From Parelaphostrongylus tenuis (Eukaryota; Nematoda; Chromadorea; Rhabditida; Metastrongylidae): a stretch of 64,000 bases of DNA. The notes below the pieces were generated by a model. The model was not told where the DNA came from, did not search any database, and saw only the letters and a program-made list of their open reading frames with translations. The stretch spans positions 1 through 64,000 of the forward strand of contig JAHQIW010003865.1 of assembly GCA_019055375.1 (NCBI GenBank). The letters are read 5' to 3'. This document shows, one piece after another, positions 1 through 10,269 of the stretch (positions are counted from its first letter, which is position 1; each line of letters begins with the position of its first letter). Both the position numbers and the translations under genes were made by a program.

Positions 1-462
1 GAGATAATGGAATTGTACCGATTCTTCAAAGAATGTGTAAAGTTCTAGGCACTTTGCTGATCGAGAAATGACATTCGATTGTTGAAAAATTAAACCACCC
101 ATTGCTCAAAAGGTTAAATAAACTTCAAAGCTCGATAAGTCGAAAGTCTGACTTCTACTGAACTTCTGCGGCGAAACTATCTAACAAGCCAGTGTTTTTG
201 TTTGAGTTACGGGAAATTAATGTATTTTTTCGTAAAGCGTTAAACGACGTTTCGGTAATTTTCCTTTCTCAGAGTGTGCAGCAACACACCGGTGATCCTT
301 TTCATAATAATATATCGAACGGCAAATAAGAACAACACAACATTTTTGAAAAATTATAAACAGAATATGACTGAATTATGGTGCAAGCATGAGCGGTATA
401 TTAGAGAGCACGTTAGTGCTAATGATGTTCGAAAAAATGGTGTACTCAATTCATTGTATAAC
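1..462. other. no recognised feature
   Basis: AT-rich sequence. The only long reading frame has no recognisable domain and no splice-site support, so no gene is called. Confidence 0.4.
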
Positions 463-602
463 CTGTCGTCCCGTTGATCGTCAAGTGACTCGAGCGGGTA
501 CCAGCTACACTTCCATTTTTCCCTATCGCGTACATGAGTAGCCCAGTGGATCCTCCTCGCTCTAGGTATTCGCTGAACATCATATCTTTCTTCTATGCCT
601 TT
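463..602 (-). mobile_element. RTE retrotransposon 3' tail fragment
   Basis: About 140 bp nearly identical to the extreme 3' end of the better-preserved minus-strand RTE copy at 32.84-32.97 kb, sharing blocks such as GTCGTCCCGTTGATCGTC and GTAGCCCAGTGG. It encodes the last residues of the reverse-transcriptase ORF after the RT domain. Only this tail is present, as expected of a 5'-truncated insertion made by target-primed reverse transcription. The similarity is seen directly; the mechanism is inferred. Confidence 0.8.
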
Positions 603-2280
603 CCTGATGCAATCGAAGCACCGCGTCGGTGGTTCTCCTGTAGAGCACAGCTATATAAGCTATATCAAATAATAACAGCAACACTGATATCTTTCCAATC
701 AAACTTTTGAAAGTGAAAAATATCTTATCGATTTTTTGCTTTACGTCGAAAAGGGCTATGAGCAACTTCTAATTTTTACTTTCGCTGCGAACATTTTTCG
801 GCAATAAGTAATATATGAGATTGCCCCATACTTTTTTGGCAGGTCGACACCAATTCTTATTTATCTAAAAAATTATTTAGCTAGCATTATAGCCACTATG
901 ATCAATGATATGAAACCACTTGCTGAGCAAAGATGGATATCACTGTACCTCAGAGAATGAGGCTGACGTTCAAAAAGTTGAGGGGGAGGCATCATTTTCA
1001 AGCCGGTTGTATAATTTGTACCCAACACTATTTTGCCCTTCTTTCATGAAATTTGTAGTTCTCACTCATAGCAAATCTTCCAATCTTCTCTTCTTTTCAG
1101 TCTTTTTCCCTTCAATGCCCTTCTGACTGTCACAGGTATTTTCCTGTTCCGCAATCGCCTGCTCAACCTTAGTCAATAGCCTAATAGATGACAACATGTC
1201 TGAGCCTGTTGTTCCTTAAGCCTCTGACTAATTATCAGCTGATTAGCTAATAATTTTACGTGGATGACGATTGGCCCTTGCACCTAATCATTACGTCATG
1301 TGAGTTTGAACATCTTCGTCATCAAGGAGTAGGCCTACGGCTGATCACACTGTATCTAATCATCAGCCGATTATCTCTTTATTCTCCAAATAATATAGTT
1401 TTCATTGTCGGAGTCAGTGTCGTCAGACTGCCATCTACTTCGAGTGCATGTTTCCCATGCCAGCTATAGGGTTCGCTAACAACATCTATATCGTTGCTGT
1501 TTACCAGCAAGCGACCGATCAGTATTTCCGAAACTTCATCTGTAGACATGACGAAACGTTTCGCTCAAAAATTCAAGCACAACTTCTGCAATTACCATTT
1601 TTGAAATGATCTGCAATAATGACTGTTTTTGCATAGAACTTCCATTGTTTGATGTAATAGACATTTATTGAATCAAAATTGCTACGATTTCTCACAATAA
1701 AGTGTACAGTACACTGCCAAAAAAGGATCTACAATCAACACTAACAAAATCTCAATGCTTACAATCCTACAATACGCACTCTCATCATAGAATATGCATT
1801 TCTGAGAATGCACAATTCCTATAATATACATTGGGGCGTCTTTTTGTAGCAGACGCGGAAAGACCTATCCTTTAAGTGATAGAAAAGTCAATCCGGCACA
1901 CTTTTGAGCTGTTAGCCTTCGGCTATCTTCCAAAAATAGATGTGTGCACCTAAACTGCACATGAAACCAAGTATATCGAAATAATAAGTACCTGAGAATC
2001 CCTGCTACTTTTTAGTCCTCCTGAAATTTTAGGCTAAAGAAAAAGTTTCCTAATGCCCGCGAAAAAAATTCAAATCCTGTGTTTGTTTCACACAGAAACG
2101 GTGATTGTATATCTCATGAGTACTTCCATGAAAACTTCTACGGAAATGCTACTTATAGTGCATAGAATTTTAATTTACCAATCGGCCATTAAATGATGAT
2201 GATGGACAAAACTGAGCCTTAAGTTTTGATACGCTATTGCTAGAAGCGACAACTTTCAACAAGAGATAGAATTTGTAGGT
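603..2280. other. intergenic, no recognised feature
   Basis: About 1.7 kb of AT-rich sequence. Short reading frames are present, but none has a domain, a signal peptide with a donor, or similarity to other parts of the window that I could see. Confidence 0.4.
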
Positions 2281-2562
2281 GTGTTGCATTTTGAATTTTT
2301 TCCGAATGCTCGCGCCATCAATGCCGAACTGTACTGCGGGCAGCTGGGCCGAGCTTACGATGTGTTGAAGGGGAAAGTACTCGACAGTGATTCGTCGAAA
2401 GTGCGCGCTGTTCTCTCGAAGACTAAGGAAAAGTTTGATAGACTGGAGGAGGTTGAGGTCTTCTCGCACGCAACCTATACTCCAGTTGCTGAATCGTTCG
2501 ATTATGAGCCCGTTCTGTTCAATAGAACATTTCCTGCGTGGACACTGAATCGAGATTTTTGA
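2281..2562 (+). mobile_element. mariner transposase fragment (decayed)
   Basis: The translation contains INAELYCGQLGRAYDVLKGK, the mariner-family block just before the catalytic core (typically ...GQTINAELYCQQL...LKEK). It continues into a decayed version of the HTAKKTKEKLEEL...PYSPxxAPSDY segment, here KTKEKFDRLEEVEVF. The catalytic QxDNARPH box is not readable, so this is a dead internal fragment of roughly 90 codons. No terminal inverted repeats were found next to it. It lies about 330 bp upstream of the first recognised receptor exon and could hide the missing N-terminal exon region. Confidence 0.75.
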
Positions 2563-2891
2563 TCCCGTTGAAAAGGCATGTCCGAGGTTTTTTTGACTCA
2601 CAGCTGAAAGAATGGCAATTTTGAGAAGATCCGGAAGCTTACAGAGCTGAAAGAAGATCATAGATAAATATCATCTTTTTTGACTAATTATTATTGTTGT
2701 TTTCAAATTTTTATGGATGAAACTTTGAACTGAGGGTGTTGAGGAGCTTTTTCCTCTACCTAATACTATTCTTTATTCTCACACAAAAATTATCGCAACG
2801 CATACGTAATGAGCTTTTTCGCATACATCAGGTGTATTTTATCAAAAAAGATTGAATGATGAATCGTCGAGGGAAAAAGTGTCTTTTTCAG

Positions 2892-2979
2892 ATATGATGC
2901 CCGAGTTCGACCTATCTCAAATTATACAACTTTGACTACCGTCTCATTTTCGATGAGCCTTTATCAGATACTCGCCATT
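2892..2979 (+). pseudogene. LGIC exon 1 of those found: start of binding domain
   Basis: Preceded by the acceptor GTCTTTTTCAG. It encodes YDARVRPISNYTTLTTVSFS followed by MSLYQILAI, matching the nicotinic-receptor start (YDxRVRPxxN...VxFxxxLxQI). I chose the donor ATT|GTTGGT because it joins in phase to the next exon and gives 12 residues between QI and NVW, the usual family spacing. The alternative donor four bases downstream would shift the frame into a stop. Confidence 0.85.
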
Positions 2980-3393
2980 GTTGGTTGATGCATTTTTATT
3001 GACTTATTGATTGGCTTACTGATTTTCTGGTATGGTGAAGATGTTCAATAAATGAATCATTACCTACCTTAATGAAGAATCGTAAGCAACGAAATTTTGA
3101 AAGTAGAAGCGGGGAGGAAGCGACTTCACGTCGGTTTTCCGTCGACCATAATTTTGCAAGCGCAGTCTGTTAGCGAAAATGCTGAAAAATTTTTGTAAAG
3201 CTGCTTGTGCTGCGGTTCCAAGAAGCAGACTAACCTACACAAGCAAAAGGCTTAAATTAGCGCTTTATGCAAAAATAGGTAGTTTGTAATAATGAATCTA
3301 TATATAAAAACGTTTAGAAATAATGAAAATGTGGAAATAACATTGAAACAGCTGAAATTTGCTGAGCAACTTTTATTATATTTGAGAATTTAG

Positions 3394-3548
3394 AGTGAAA
3401 AACAACAAAACGTTGATTTGAACGTATGGATGATCCAGAAATGGCAAAATGACTTTCTCGGGTGGAATCCGTATCTTTACTTAATGATCAACGCTGCAAT
3501 AATGCCATTTGATGCTATTTGGATACCAGACGCATACATTTATAACAG
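3394..3548 (+). pseudogene. LGIC exon 2: WNPxxY / IWIPD segment
   Basis: It follows a TTTAG-like acceptor and encodes SEKQQNVDLNVWMIQKW, then WNP and AIWIPDAYIYN. These match the conserved NVWLxxxW...W(D/N)P...(I/L)W(L/V)PD...YN core of the binding domain. It ends with AG before GTGTTT (phase 2), as expected for the serine of the usual YNS. This exon is intact. Confidence 0.9.
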
Positions 3549-4109
3549 GTGTTTTTTGATCCGTGAGACTTCATATGGAGACTATTGTGTCCATAAAGGC
3601 TTGGACCAAACAAACATATGAACATTATAGTGTCCACTTGAGTTTAATGAGTACCTGAGCTTTTCATTTCATTGCACAATGTAGATTCATTCGGTGACCA
3701 ATTGAAAACAGCTCGAAATAGGAGGGCGGGAGCGAAAGCGAAGTTTAGTGCACTTAAAGATTTAGATAAAAGATTCTCGTCGACGTCATAGGCTTAGCCC
3801 TTTATGTGGCCGTAAAAAGGCCTCATCTTTGAAAGCCACTTCAATGGCCAATTTTGGTGGAGTTCTTATGAATAATGCTTGTTTGACTCATGAAGATGCT
3901 TCCAAAACGCTTTTTATTCTTCTTTCTAAGAAAGTTTGTCGCTAACATTAATAGACATTTATTGAGAGTACAGATATTCTTGAACCATTATTAATCTCTA
4001 TCTACACTAGACAAGCTATCGACTGAACCAAAAAGTCCAACAAAGCACTATGTGATTTTTCACTTTTCCTTTTGCAAAGCTTTTAGTTCGCACTATATGA
4101 GGGCGTTCG

Positions 4110-4175
4110 TTATTCCTTATCGGAGAGTGTTGGGCATCAGCGCGCACCGCGACGAGCATCACAACCACTCGGCCA
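4110..4175 (-). repeat. SINE family B, head fragment
   Basis: Matches the tRNA-like head of the 17.5 kb copy: GCACCGCGACGAGCATCACA followed by CCACTCGGCCACAGC. It lies in the receptor intron between exons 2 and 3. The body and tail are absent. Confidence 0.55.
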
Positions 4176-4829
4176 CAGCACCCTCCCATATATATTATAT
4201 ATGTATAAATTTATGGATATTTACATTTATACACTAGCCATAATATGTATACACTGTAAAAAAGACGCTCTGCAAAATGATGTGTGAATGATAATAGGAA
4301 AAACTTGACGCCTATAATTGTCAAACTCTTCCTAGTGGTTCGCTTTGGTGCAGAACAGCCTTTTGTAGCCTTTTTGTAATTGATTGATAGCTACTACAGT
4401 GTAAATCTCAAGCGTTTAAAAACACAATGTCTCACCTTCAATGTATTTGGTTTTTCAATTTCTACTTTTTTCCATCATTACTTTCATTCGTTTTGGATCA
4501 GTACACCAGACTATTTATTTGATGATTGTTTGGTCGACTTTAATATAATGAAAAACGTGTGATTTTGCTTCTTTTATAGCTTTGATAGTTTCTTTATTAA
4601 AGGCTAGCTTGGCGCTTAGAATTACTTTGTTAAATTTACAATAATCTCAATTGACGATTCGGCATTCCATCAAATTATCAATCCCAAAAAAAAATTAGAA
4701 TAACTAGAGTTAGGGTCAAGTTCTTAAAGTGGCATGTAACAACGGTAATAAAAAATGGTTATCGAGGTGGTATTATAGTTGCATATTCAAATTTTTCTTA
4801 CTCTTTAATTCAAAACATTCAATTTTAAG

Positions 4830-4963
4830 TGTGGTGATGGTGAAGAAACGGAACGCTACAATAATGTGGTGGTGACAACAAATTTTTGAAAAGGAGCAAG
4901 AGATGTCGAAATCAAGTTTGTGTAGGCGGCCTTATATCGCACAAGTTGCCTGCTTGACATTAG
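4830..4963 (+). pseudogene. LGIC exon 3: pre-Cys-loop strand, with two stops
   Basis: One frame reads DGEETERYNNVVVTTN, then stop (TGA), then GARDVEIKFV, then stop (TAG), then ALYRTSCLLDI before AG|GTTCGT. Both ends match the family: NVVV is the strand after YNSADG, and the A(I/L)Y(R/K)(T/S)SC...D(I/V) block opens the Cys-loop. The donor phase fits the next exon exactly (AG + A = Arg). The exon's own entry phase does not fit the previous exon. The stops and phase error are the clearest signs of gene death. Confidence 0.85.
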
Positions 4964-5539
4964 GTTCGTTGTTTTGCTATTGGCACTTTTATCTATAGAA
5001 AACGCTACTTTGACTTCAGTAACATTCAAAAAAGTCTTTGGAATTTCTTCTCCTCGACACTATCTTTTGTGCTTTCTTTTCGTAAAATCTCGCTGACTGA
5101 CGATCGCTCCGCTTGGATAATGCTTGGTGCTGTAGGAACGATATCATCATCAAAGTTTAGCAGGTGTACCTTGTGACAACGATGCTTCACTTTCAAGTCG
5201 TCTTTTCACTATACGACATAAGAGTTCAGTGAAAGACGCTCTGCTAACTTCAACTATAATCAACTGAGAGGAGTTGCTCTGTTCCAAAGTGTTGCCCCGA
5301 ATATGTATCAATTCCCAATATTATGAGTCATATGAGATTCATACCGAAATGACACCCATTCGCTCTAAACAGTTTGAGAGCACATTTTTCTGGCTCAAAA
5401 TCAAAATTCATTAGAACGCAAGGTAATAGGAAGTGTGAAAACATTTTCTAATCAAGCAATGGACTTATAAGCTCTCATATCCGGCAATTTTTTACCAGTC
5501 GTCGCCCCAAAACAACATAATCTGACAATGTATTGTTTT

Positions 5540-5645
5540 TTTCTAGCCTTTCATGAGGTCTTTAATGGCCACTTATACAGTGCGATAAACGCGTTGCGGC
5601 CTTGCGGCTTCGTCAGTTGCTCAGTGCTTTTCAAAAAATTAATTC
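5540..5645. repeat. MITE-like repeat, CACGTG family fragment
   Basis: TAGCCTTTCATGAGGTCTTT and GCGGCCTTGCGGCTTCGTCA match the left arm of the 44.16 kb element. It lies in the receptor intron between exons 3 and 4. Confidence 0.5.
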
Positions 5646-5758
5646 ATTGTCAGAACTTTTAATCTCCATCACTTTAGAATATGATTATGTATTTCAAGTG
5701 ATAAAAGCTATTACAAGTACTTAATAAATGATCGCTCGCCAAGTGCTATGCGATTTAG

Positions 5759-5887
5759 ATATTTTCCGTACGACCATCAAGAATGTAAGCTGACAATCTT
5801 CTGTGGACGTCATCGAACGTGAAAATGGACAATTTTATTCCCTACGAGGAGTGGATCGTGATCAGCTTTTATATAAAACGAGTTAAG
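5759..5887 (+). pseudogene. LGIC exon 4: Cys-loop, one-base frameshift
   Basis: It begins RYFPYDHQECKLTI, the second half of the signature Cys-loop (C-x6-(Y/F)FP(F/Y)D-x3-C). After that the frame must change to read LLWTSSNVKMDN and FIPYEEWIVISFYIKRVK, matching the W-T...EW(x)(V/L)(I/V)SF strand. Adding one base restores both the frame and the normal four-residue distance between CKL and W, so a single-base deletion is the simplest explanation. The donor after GTTAAG is GTTCGT. Confidence 0.88.
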
Positions 5888-6392
5888 GTTCGTTATCAAA
5901 ACATCTGAGTGTATATACTATATTTCAAAATTCCAGTGGTTTATCCTCGCAAAAATTCAAATGGCATTTTTTGAAATAAAGCTCGAAGGCACTCGTTGCA
6001 TGGCAATGCTTTGCTTATTAGCGAACAATCCTTTTTCAAAACATACTTAGTTATATTCAGTTAGCATCCAAATGTCTTCCTACTAAAGAAAATCTGCCGA
6101 TTAACTTCTTATTTATGAAAGGTTATCATTGTGCTGTCACACACTGTGAATAATGAACCTTACTCATAGTAGAAAATCAATTTGAGATAAGTCGCCATAC
6201 ATTTGTGATAATTGAAAACTTTGCCCTTCTATTTCTTTGATTTACGTTCGTCTTAAAAGCCATTAATGTCACTGTTATTATTTTTCCCATAGGTCTTGCA
6301 ATTGCACCACTTGTGAGCAGTAGAACTTTGCCAGAAAACAACTATCAAAGCCTTAGCAACCAGCCTCTGGACTTTCTTTCGGCTTTCACGAG

Positions 6393-6553
6393 GAATTTGT
6401 TTGCTGTCCAGAACCACAGGTAATACTTGAAGCTGTACTGGTAGCACGTCGTAAACCACTCTATTACATTGTGAATTTGGTCATCCCCACATCGGTTATC
6501 ACAATGGTTGCCGTCACCGGTTTCTTCACACCTACGTCGACAAGTTCCGAAAT
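6393..6553 (+). pseudogene. LGIC exon 5: C-loop and M1
   Basis: It reads EFVCCPEPQVILEAVLVARR, then KPLYYIVNLVIPTSV and ITMVAVTGFFTPTSTSSE. CC is the vicinal cysteine pair of alpha-type nicotinic subunits. RRKPLYY...IP is the pre-M1/M1 signature. It ends AT|GTCAGC in phase 2 and joins in phase to the M2 exon. The acceptor (TTCACGAG) is weaker than the others. No lesion was seen here. Confidence 0.92.
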
Positions 6554-7012
6554 GTCAGCCGATAACTCTTCATATAGGCATCACTAATATTCACTATGAT
6601 TCAAGGTTTACGGGTTTGAGGGCTTTATCGCGCTTTAGTCAATAATTGTGCTTTTTCAAAATTACTTCCCATAGCTTTTCTCTTCATAAATGCTTTTATC
6701 AGCGTCAATACTGCTTATTTTTTTCACAGTAATTGACGACAGCCGATTCGTAATTGTTATAATTAAAATTCTTCCTGCTGAGTTAAACAAGTTTTCGTTT
6801 CTTTTTATATTCACATGGAACTTTTCTCGAGAGAGATAAGAAAAAATTGTATCAGCTATATTCTAACCCAGCTTTCTTGAATATTTTATCAAAGTGAAAT
6901 TGTTCGGTTCAGATAGGATATCGTATTTATTAAAAATCAAAGCATTTTGAAGCACATTGATTACTCATACCACAATCGATCGATTCCATGAACAAATGGA
7001 TATGCTTTTTAG

Positions 7013-7117
7013 ACGTAAAAAACTTTCACTCGGTAGCGACTCACTGCTGGCGATGTCGATTCTAACGATGGCGGTTTCAGAACAAATGCCAACCACCAGT
7101 GATTATGTTCCTTTTTG
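7013..7117 (+). pseudogene. LGIC exon 6: M2 pore helix
   Basis: It reads RKKLSLGSDSLLAMSILTMA, then VSEQMPTTSDYVPF. This is the pore-lining M2 helix and the M2-M3 loop; the family form is (E)KLSLGI(D/N)xLLAMSx...(E/N)xMPxTSxxVPL. The charged ring before M2 is Lys-Lys here rather than the usual Glu-Lys. At the end, VPF replaces the expected VPLxG, and two bases appear to be missing before the donor (GTTAGT). Confidence 0.92.
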
Positions 7118-7289
7118 GTTAGTGTTTTCATTAGTTAGGAAGTGTAGCGCAGTGTCATATCGTACTGCACACAAGTTCAGGATCCATGGTTCATTCACAA
7201 CTAGTGGGTGAATCAGATCTTTTAATTAATTAGGCGCAGAATTTATGACTTCAAACTACGTGTTGACACATTACAAGACTATTGATCAG

Positions 7290-7505
7290 TATATCTGATA
7301 ATTGTTTTTGAAGCAACATGTCATGTGGTCTTTTATGGGCAACTATGTACCCGATACGTAGCGATCTCAGAGAGGATTGGTTAAGACGAAGGGTACTGCC
7401 CGACAAAGAGGCTGCCAAGGCCGAAACACCTGTATCGGGCACTATAAGTTGCCCATAAAAGACCACATGGTATATGTTGGCTTGGGAATAATTATCAGAT
7501 ATTTC
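7290..7505. repeat. fold-back MITE-like element
   Basis: Inverted arms pair ATATCTGATAATT and CATGTGGTCTTTTATGGGC with matching reverse complements near 7450-7505. The middle carries a CGAAACAC(C/G)TGT motif shared with repeats at 36.3, 41.7 and 44.4 kb. It probably belongs to one non-autonomous DNA transposon family, but no transposase is visible. Confidence 0.65.
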
Positions 7506-8141
7506 ATATTTTCGGTGTGGTCTTGAAAGTACACTCGAAACGAACGGCATATAATTGATCAGTGGCCATTATTACCCTTAAATTTTATGGATAAGAGAGA
7601 TATAGTCTTTGCAAAAAGGGCGGACAAACATGCGCGCTTTTCGATATTGAAATGTTTATAAGAATAAGAATAAACAAAAGTAACCAGAAATTACCAAAAT
7701 AATAAAATTACTAAAACTTATATTGAGTACTATTTCCCAGCATAGACCGAACTCATCTATGAAATTTTAGGGTACTTGTTTCTTACTATCTTCTATTTTT
7801 CTGCCTAATGTCACAACTCACCAAACATTTCGTCATATCTCATCCATCTTTTGCTCGACTGATTGTTTAATGGCTTTTTCATAAAAATTTATCACAATAT
7901 AACTAATGCTGTTGCCACCACGCTAAGATTTTTGACGTTTGTGCTTCTTTTCCTTCGGGAGTGCTTAAGGAAATTTGCAGCATCGTAGCTTATCTCCATG
8001 GCTTTCTCACCTCTGGTACTTTGTAAGGTGCCCTTGCATAAAATAAATTTTCACGGGGAACATATGTTATTCAAAGGCCGCATTAATTTCCAGATGGCCA
8101 GGCACAAGTCAAATTTCCCTGGACAGGAGAGAGACAAATAC

Positions 8142-8440
8142 TTACGTGGTTGAACTATTAGCACACCACCTTCGTCCTTCCTGGGTTGGCCCTTCGTTCC
8201 ATTCGAGAAATCTTTCGTACCCTTCAGCTTGAAAGTTTTGTGCCATGCGCATGAATCTCCATGCCCACACGGGTCTGAAGGGATCTTCACAAGGAACTTC
8301 TCTATTGCACGCATAATCTACGAACCCGATCATAATGGATACGGGCACGACTCTCAGCGCGCTACCGGGCACTGAACTCGCACTACCTTCCCGGCACTGG
8401 CAATCGTTGGCACTGCGCCAATTTGACATCTGACGAGACG
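8142..8440 (-). CDS. possible minus-strand exon, unknown product
   Basis: A GC-rich island in AT-rich surroundings. On the minus strand it is open for about 100 codons, contains FRPVWAWRFMRMAQNFQAEG, and ends at a strong donor (ACCAC|GTAAGT). A second minus-strand frame in the same stretch is also open to this donor, so the true frame is undecided. The region lies inside the receptor intron on the other strand. I do not recognise the product. It could be a nested exon or a repeat-derived fragment. Confidence 0.35.
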
Positions 8441-8457
8441 AAGTTATTTTCATTTAG

Positions 8458-8590
8458 GCCTTTTCTACCTCACTATTATCATTGTGAATTCATCGGAACA
8501 CTTTTTACTGCGTTCATATTGAATGTTCATCTTCAAAAAGTCTATTCAAGACCTGTTTCGCCGTTGATTTCGTTTATATTCTTCAAAAAA
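8458..8590 (+). pseudogene. LGIC exon 7: M3, frame disturbed
   Basis: It follows the acceptor TTTTCATTTAG. The frame that joins in phase to the M2 exon reads GTLFTAFILNVHLQKVYSRP and VSPLISFIFFKK, the end of M3 and the start of the M3-M4 loop. The first 30 bases make sense only in another frame (LFYLTIIIV, the expected M3 start). The frame stays open because two opposite shifts cancel: about two bases lost at the end of exon 6 and one here. The result is a channel with a scrambled first half of M3. The donor AAA|GTGAGT is ideal. Confidence 0.88.
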
Positions 8591-9159
8591 GTGAGTGTTC
8601 TATGTGCATTATTTATTTGATAGTCCATTTTTGTACTGATATCTGACTAGCATTTGTTGAAAGTCCTTTAGATAGTCGTTTATCGGAGAAATTTCCATGT
8701 TAATGTAATTGAGTAGTTATTCCAATGATAATAGTCCAAATTAAAATCATAAGATGGTTCAACAGTCTTTTACACAATAAATCAATGCCAGAAAAACAGT
8801 ACTTTTACACAGTTGAAGGATATACCAAATCTTTTACAAAAGTTTGATCTGAGAATTTTGTCTAGAAAAATGCAGGCGACAATTTTTTTCATAACTTTCA
8901 ATCATATTATATCCTCGGTTACCCAGCAGCTGTTTCTTTCGATGGCACTTAGTTGGTTTGAAGAAAAAAAAATGGGCAGCATTTTGACCTTACCAAAATC
9001 TGACGGCAGAAGAAAAAGTGTACGACGAAAGCCAAAAAAAGATCAAACAGAAAGAATTTAGAGTTCAAACAAATTACGTAACAAAGTATTCCTACACATT
9101 ATCAAAATTTTCTGATATAGAGATACCGAGAGGAAAATTCACGAAAAATGATTAATTAG

Positions 9160-9255
9160 GTGGCGGCATGGCTTAAAATGTGTCCTCCAACGATGCTGCA
9201 CGAACTTTGGAAGGAAACTGGTGTACATTTTGCAAGAAAAAAAGGCAATCGACTG
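9160..9255 (+). pseudogene. LGIC exon 8: start of M3-M4 loop
   Basis: It reads VAAWLKMCPPTMLHELWKET, then GVHFARKKGNRL, 32 codons from the acceptor ATTAATTAG to the donor CTG|GTCAGT, both in phase 0 and in phase with M3. The loop is the least conserved part of these receptors, so identification rests on position, phase and the (W)L.M.PP...L...W pattern. Downstream, possible loop pieces start at 9340 and 9529, and a possible last exon starts near 9790, but I could not find an M4 helix. Confidence 0.7.
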
Positions 9256-9977
9256 GTCAGTGTCTGGTGATTTTCGATTCTCAAAGGATTCATTAGAATA
9301 TTGTATACGTAGCTTTGATGGACTAAAATTGTTGCACAGAGAGCTGTAAGAATGCTGTCAAACGCTCCAAAAAGCGAACATCGTTTCAACTCTCCGTCAG
9401 CACTGGTGACTGATCTTGCAAATCGACAACAAAATGAACCTAAGTCTGGCTAGATTTCTTCTATACCAATTCAAATTACAGAATTTGCTGCTCTTTACTT
9501 ACTGATTTTTATTATTGATTGTTCTCAGAAGTGTTGGAGACGTAAAAAGATTGCGAAGTGAAAAAATACGGAGTGACTGGAAGAGAATTGCTAGAAAAGC
9601 TAGTGAGAAGTGACGAAAAGAACAGCCGAATGGTGGCGAAGACAGTAAGTGAGATTTCTGTGGCAATAAAAAATGTATTCATGACTTTTTGAACCGAAAA
9701 AATATTGCTTCCTAATGAGTTACGAAAGTAAATGAGGAACAATATATCTAAAGTAATTATTACTAATATCAATTTTGTCGCTTTTGTAGCAGGTTGATTT
9801 TTGGAAACGGCTTTACAATAAGCAAGGCAATGATTGGGAAACGTTTTCTGATCACAAATAGCATTTCGTGGTTTTTATTAAAACCATCCCAAATCTTTCC
9901 TTCTGGAACGAGTATAGCGCAGTGATAACAGGTGTGCTGCAATACATACACCATCACTCGAAATATCTAGTAATTTG

Positions 9978-10198
9978 ACTGCATTTTCCGCAGTGTTATG
10001 ATGTTTCGTATATACCTAAGAGAGTTGAATGGTGACCAAAAACACGGCCTCAGCCTGGAATTGAACCCGCGTTCCATCCATACCGGAGACGCGTGCTTTA
10101 CAATTACACCGCCGTCTCCGATAATGATGAAACGCGGGTTCAGTTCCCGCCTGAGGTCGTATTTTTGCTCACCTCTCAAATCTCTTAGGTATATACAC
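9978..10198. repeat. palindromic tRNA-like element (copy 1)
   Basis: Two inverted arms of about 85 bp, both beginning TATATACCTAAGAGA and running through GGTGA(G/C)CAAAAA to GAACCCGCG, surround a core CGGAGACG...CGTCTCCG. On the minus strand one arm plus the core makes an almost complete tRNA-like sequence (GGTGTAATTG D-arm, GCGGGTTCAATTCC T-arm). The other arm repeats only the T-arm half. The same ends occur at 32.2-32.6 kb. Confidence 0.75.
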
Positions 10199-10269
10199 AA
10201 GCAACCGTTGGGTTCAATCCAACTCCTCGGGCTCAAAAAGCTCTCCGGCCCTCCGGAATCGGCATAGTG

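Larger units (their letters stand above)
7118..8457 (+). other. LGIC intron containing a palindromic repeat and a GC-rich minus-strand ORF
   Basis: This intron separates M2 and M3. It contains a fold-back element at 7290-7505 and a GC-rich minus-strand reading frame at 8142-8453, both described separately. No receptor sequence was seen inside it. Confidence 0.6.
2892..9255 (+). pseudogene. Cys-loop ligand-gated ion channel subunit (nicotinic receptor-like), degenerate
   Basis: Eight exon remnants are listed separately. In order they encode the binding-domain start, the WxPD segment, the pre-Cys-loop strand, the Cys-loop, the vicinal-Cys C-loop with M1, M2, M3, and the start of the M3-M4 loop. 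Family members assemble as pentameric ligand-gated cation channels in the plasma membrane. CCPEP is the adjacent cysteine pair that marks nicotinic alpha-type subunits. Introns have GT-AG ends, and phases agree at 2979/3394, 4963/5759, 5887/6393, 6553/7013 and 8590/9160. Exon 3 has two stops and the wrong entry phase, exon 4 a one-base frameshift, and the exon 6/7 junction scrambles the start of M3. N-terminal exons and a convincing M4 are missing. It is most likely a pseudogene; assembly indels are the alternative. I do not assign a gene symbol. Confidence 0.88.

Noticed and set aside
2170..2661. 163-codon minus-strand reading frame
   Set aside because: It is the antisense of the mariner fragment at 2281-2562; no independent domain.
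9529..9630. Frame reading RSEKIRSDWKRIARKASEK as the pre-M4 helix of the receptor
   Set aside because: Similar to the amphipathic helix before M4, but it stops at once, no M4 follows, and an overlapping frame ends at a better donor. Left out of the gene model.
9998..10267. Overlapping 89-codon frames on both strands
   Set aside because: They are produced by the palindromic tRNA-like element, whose two strands read alike.
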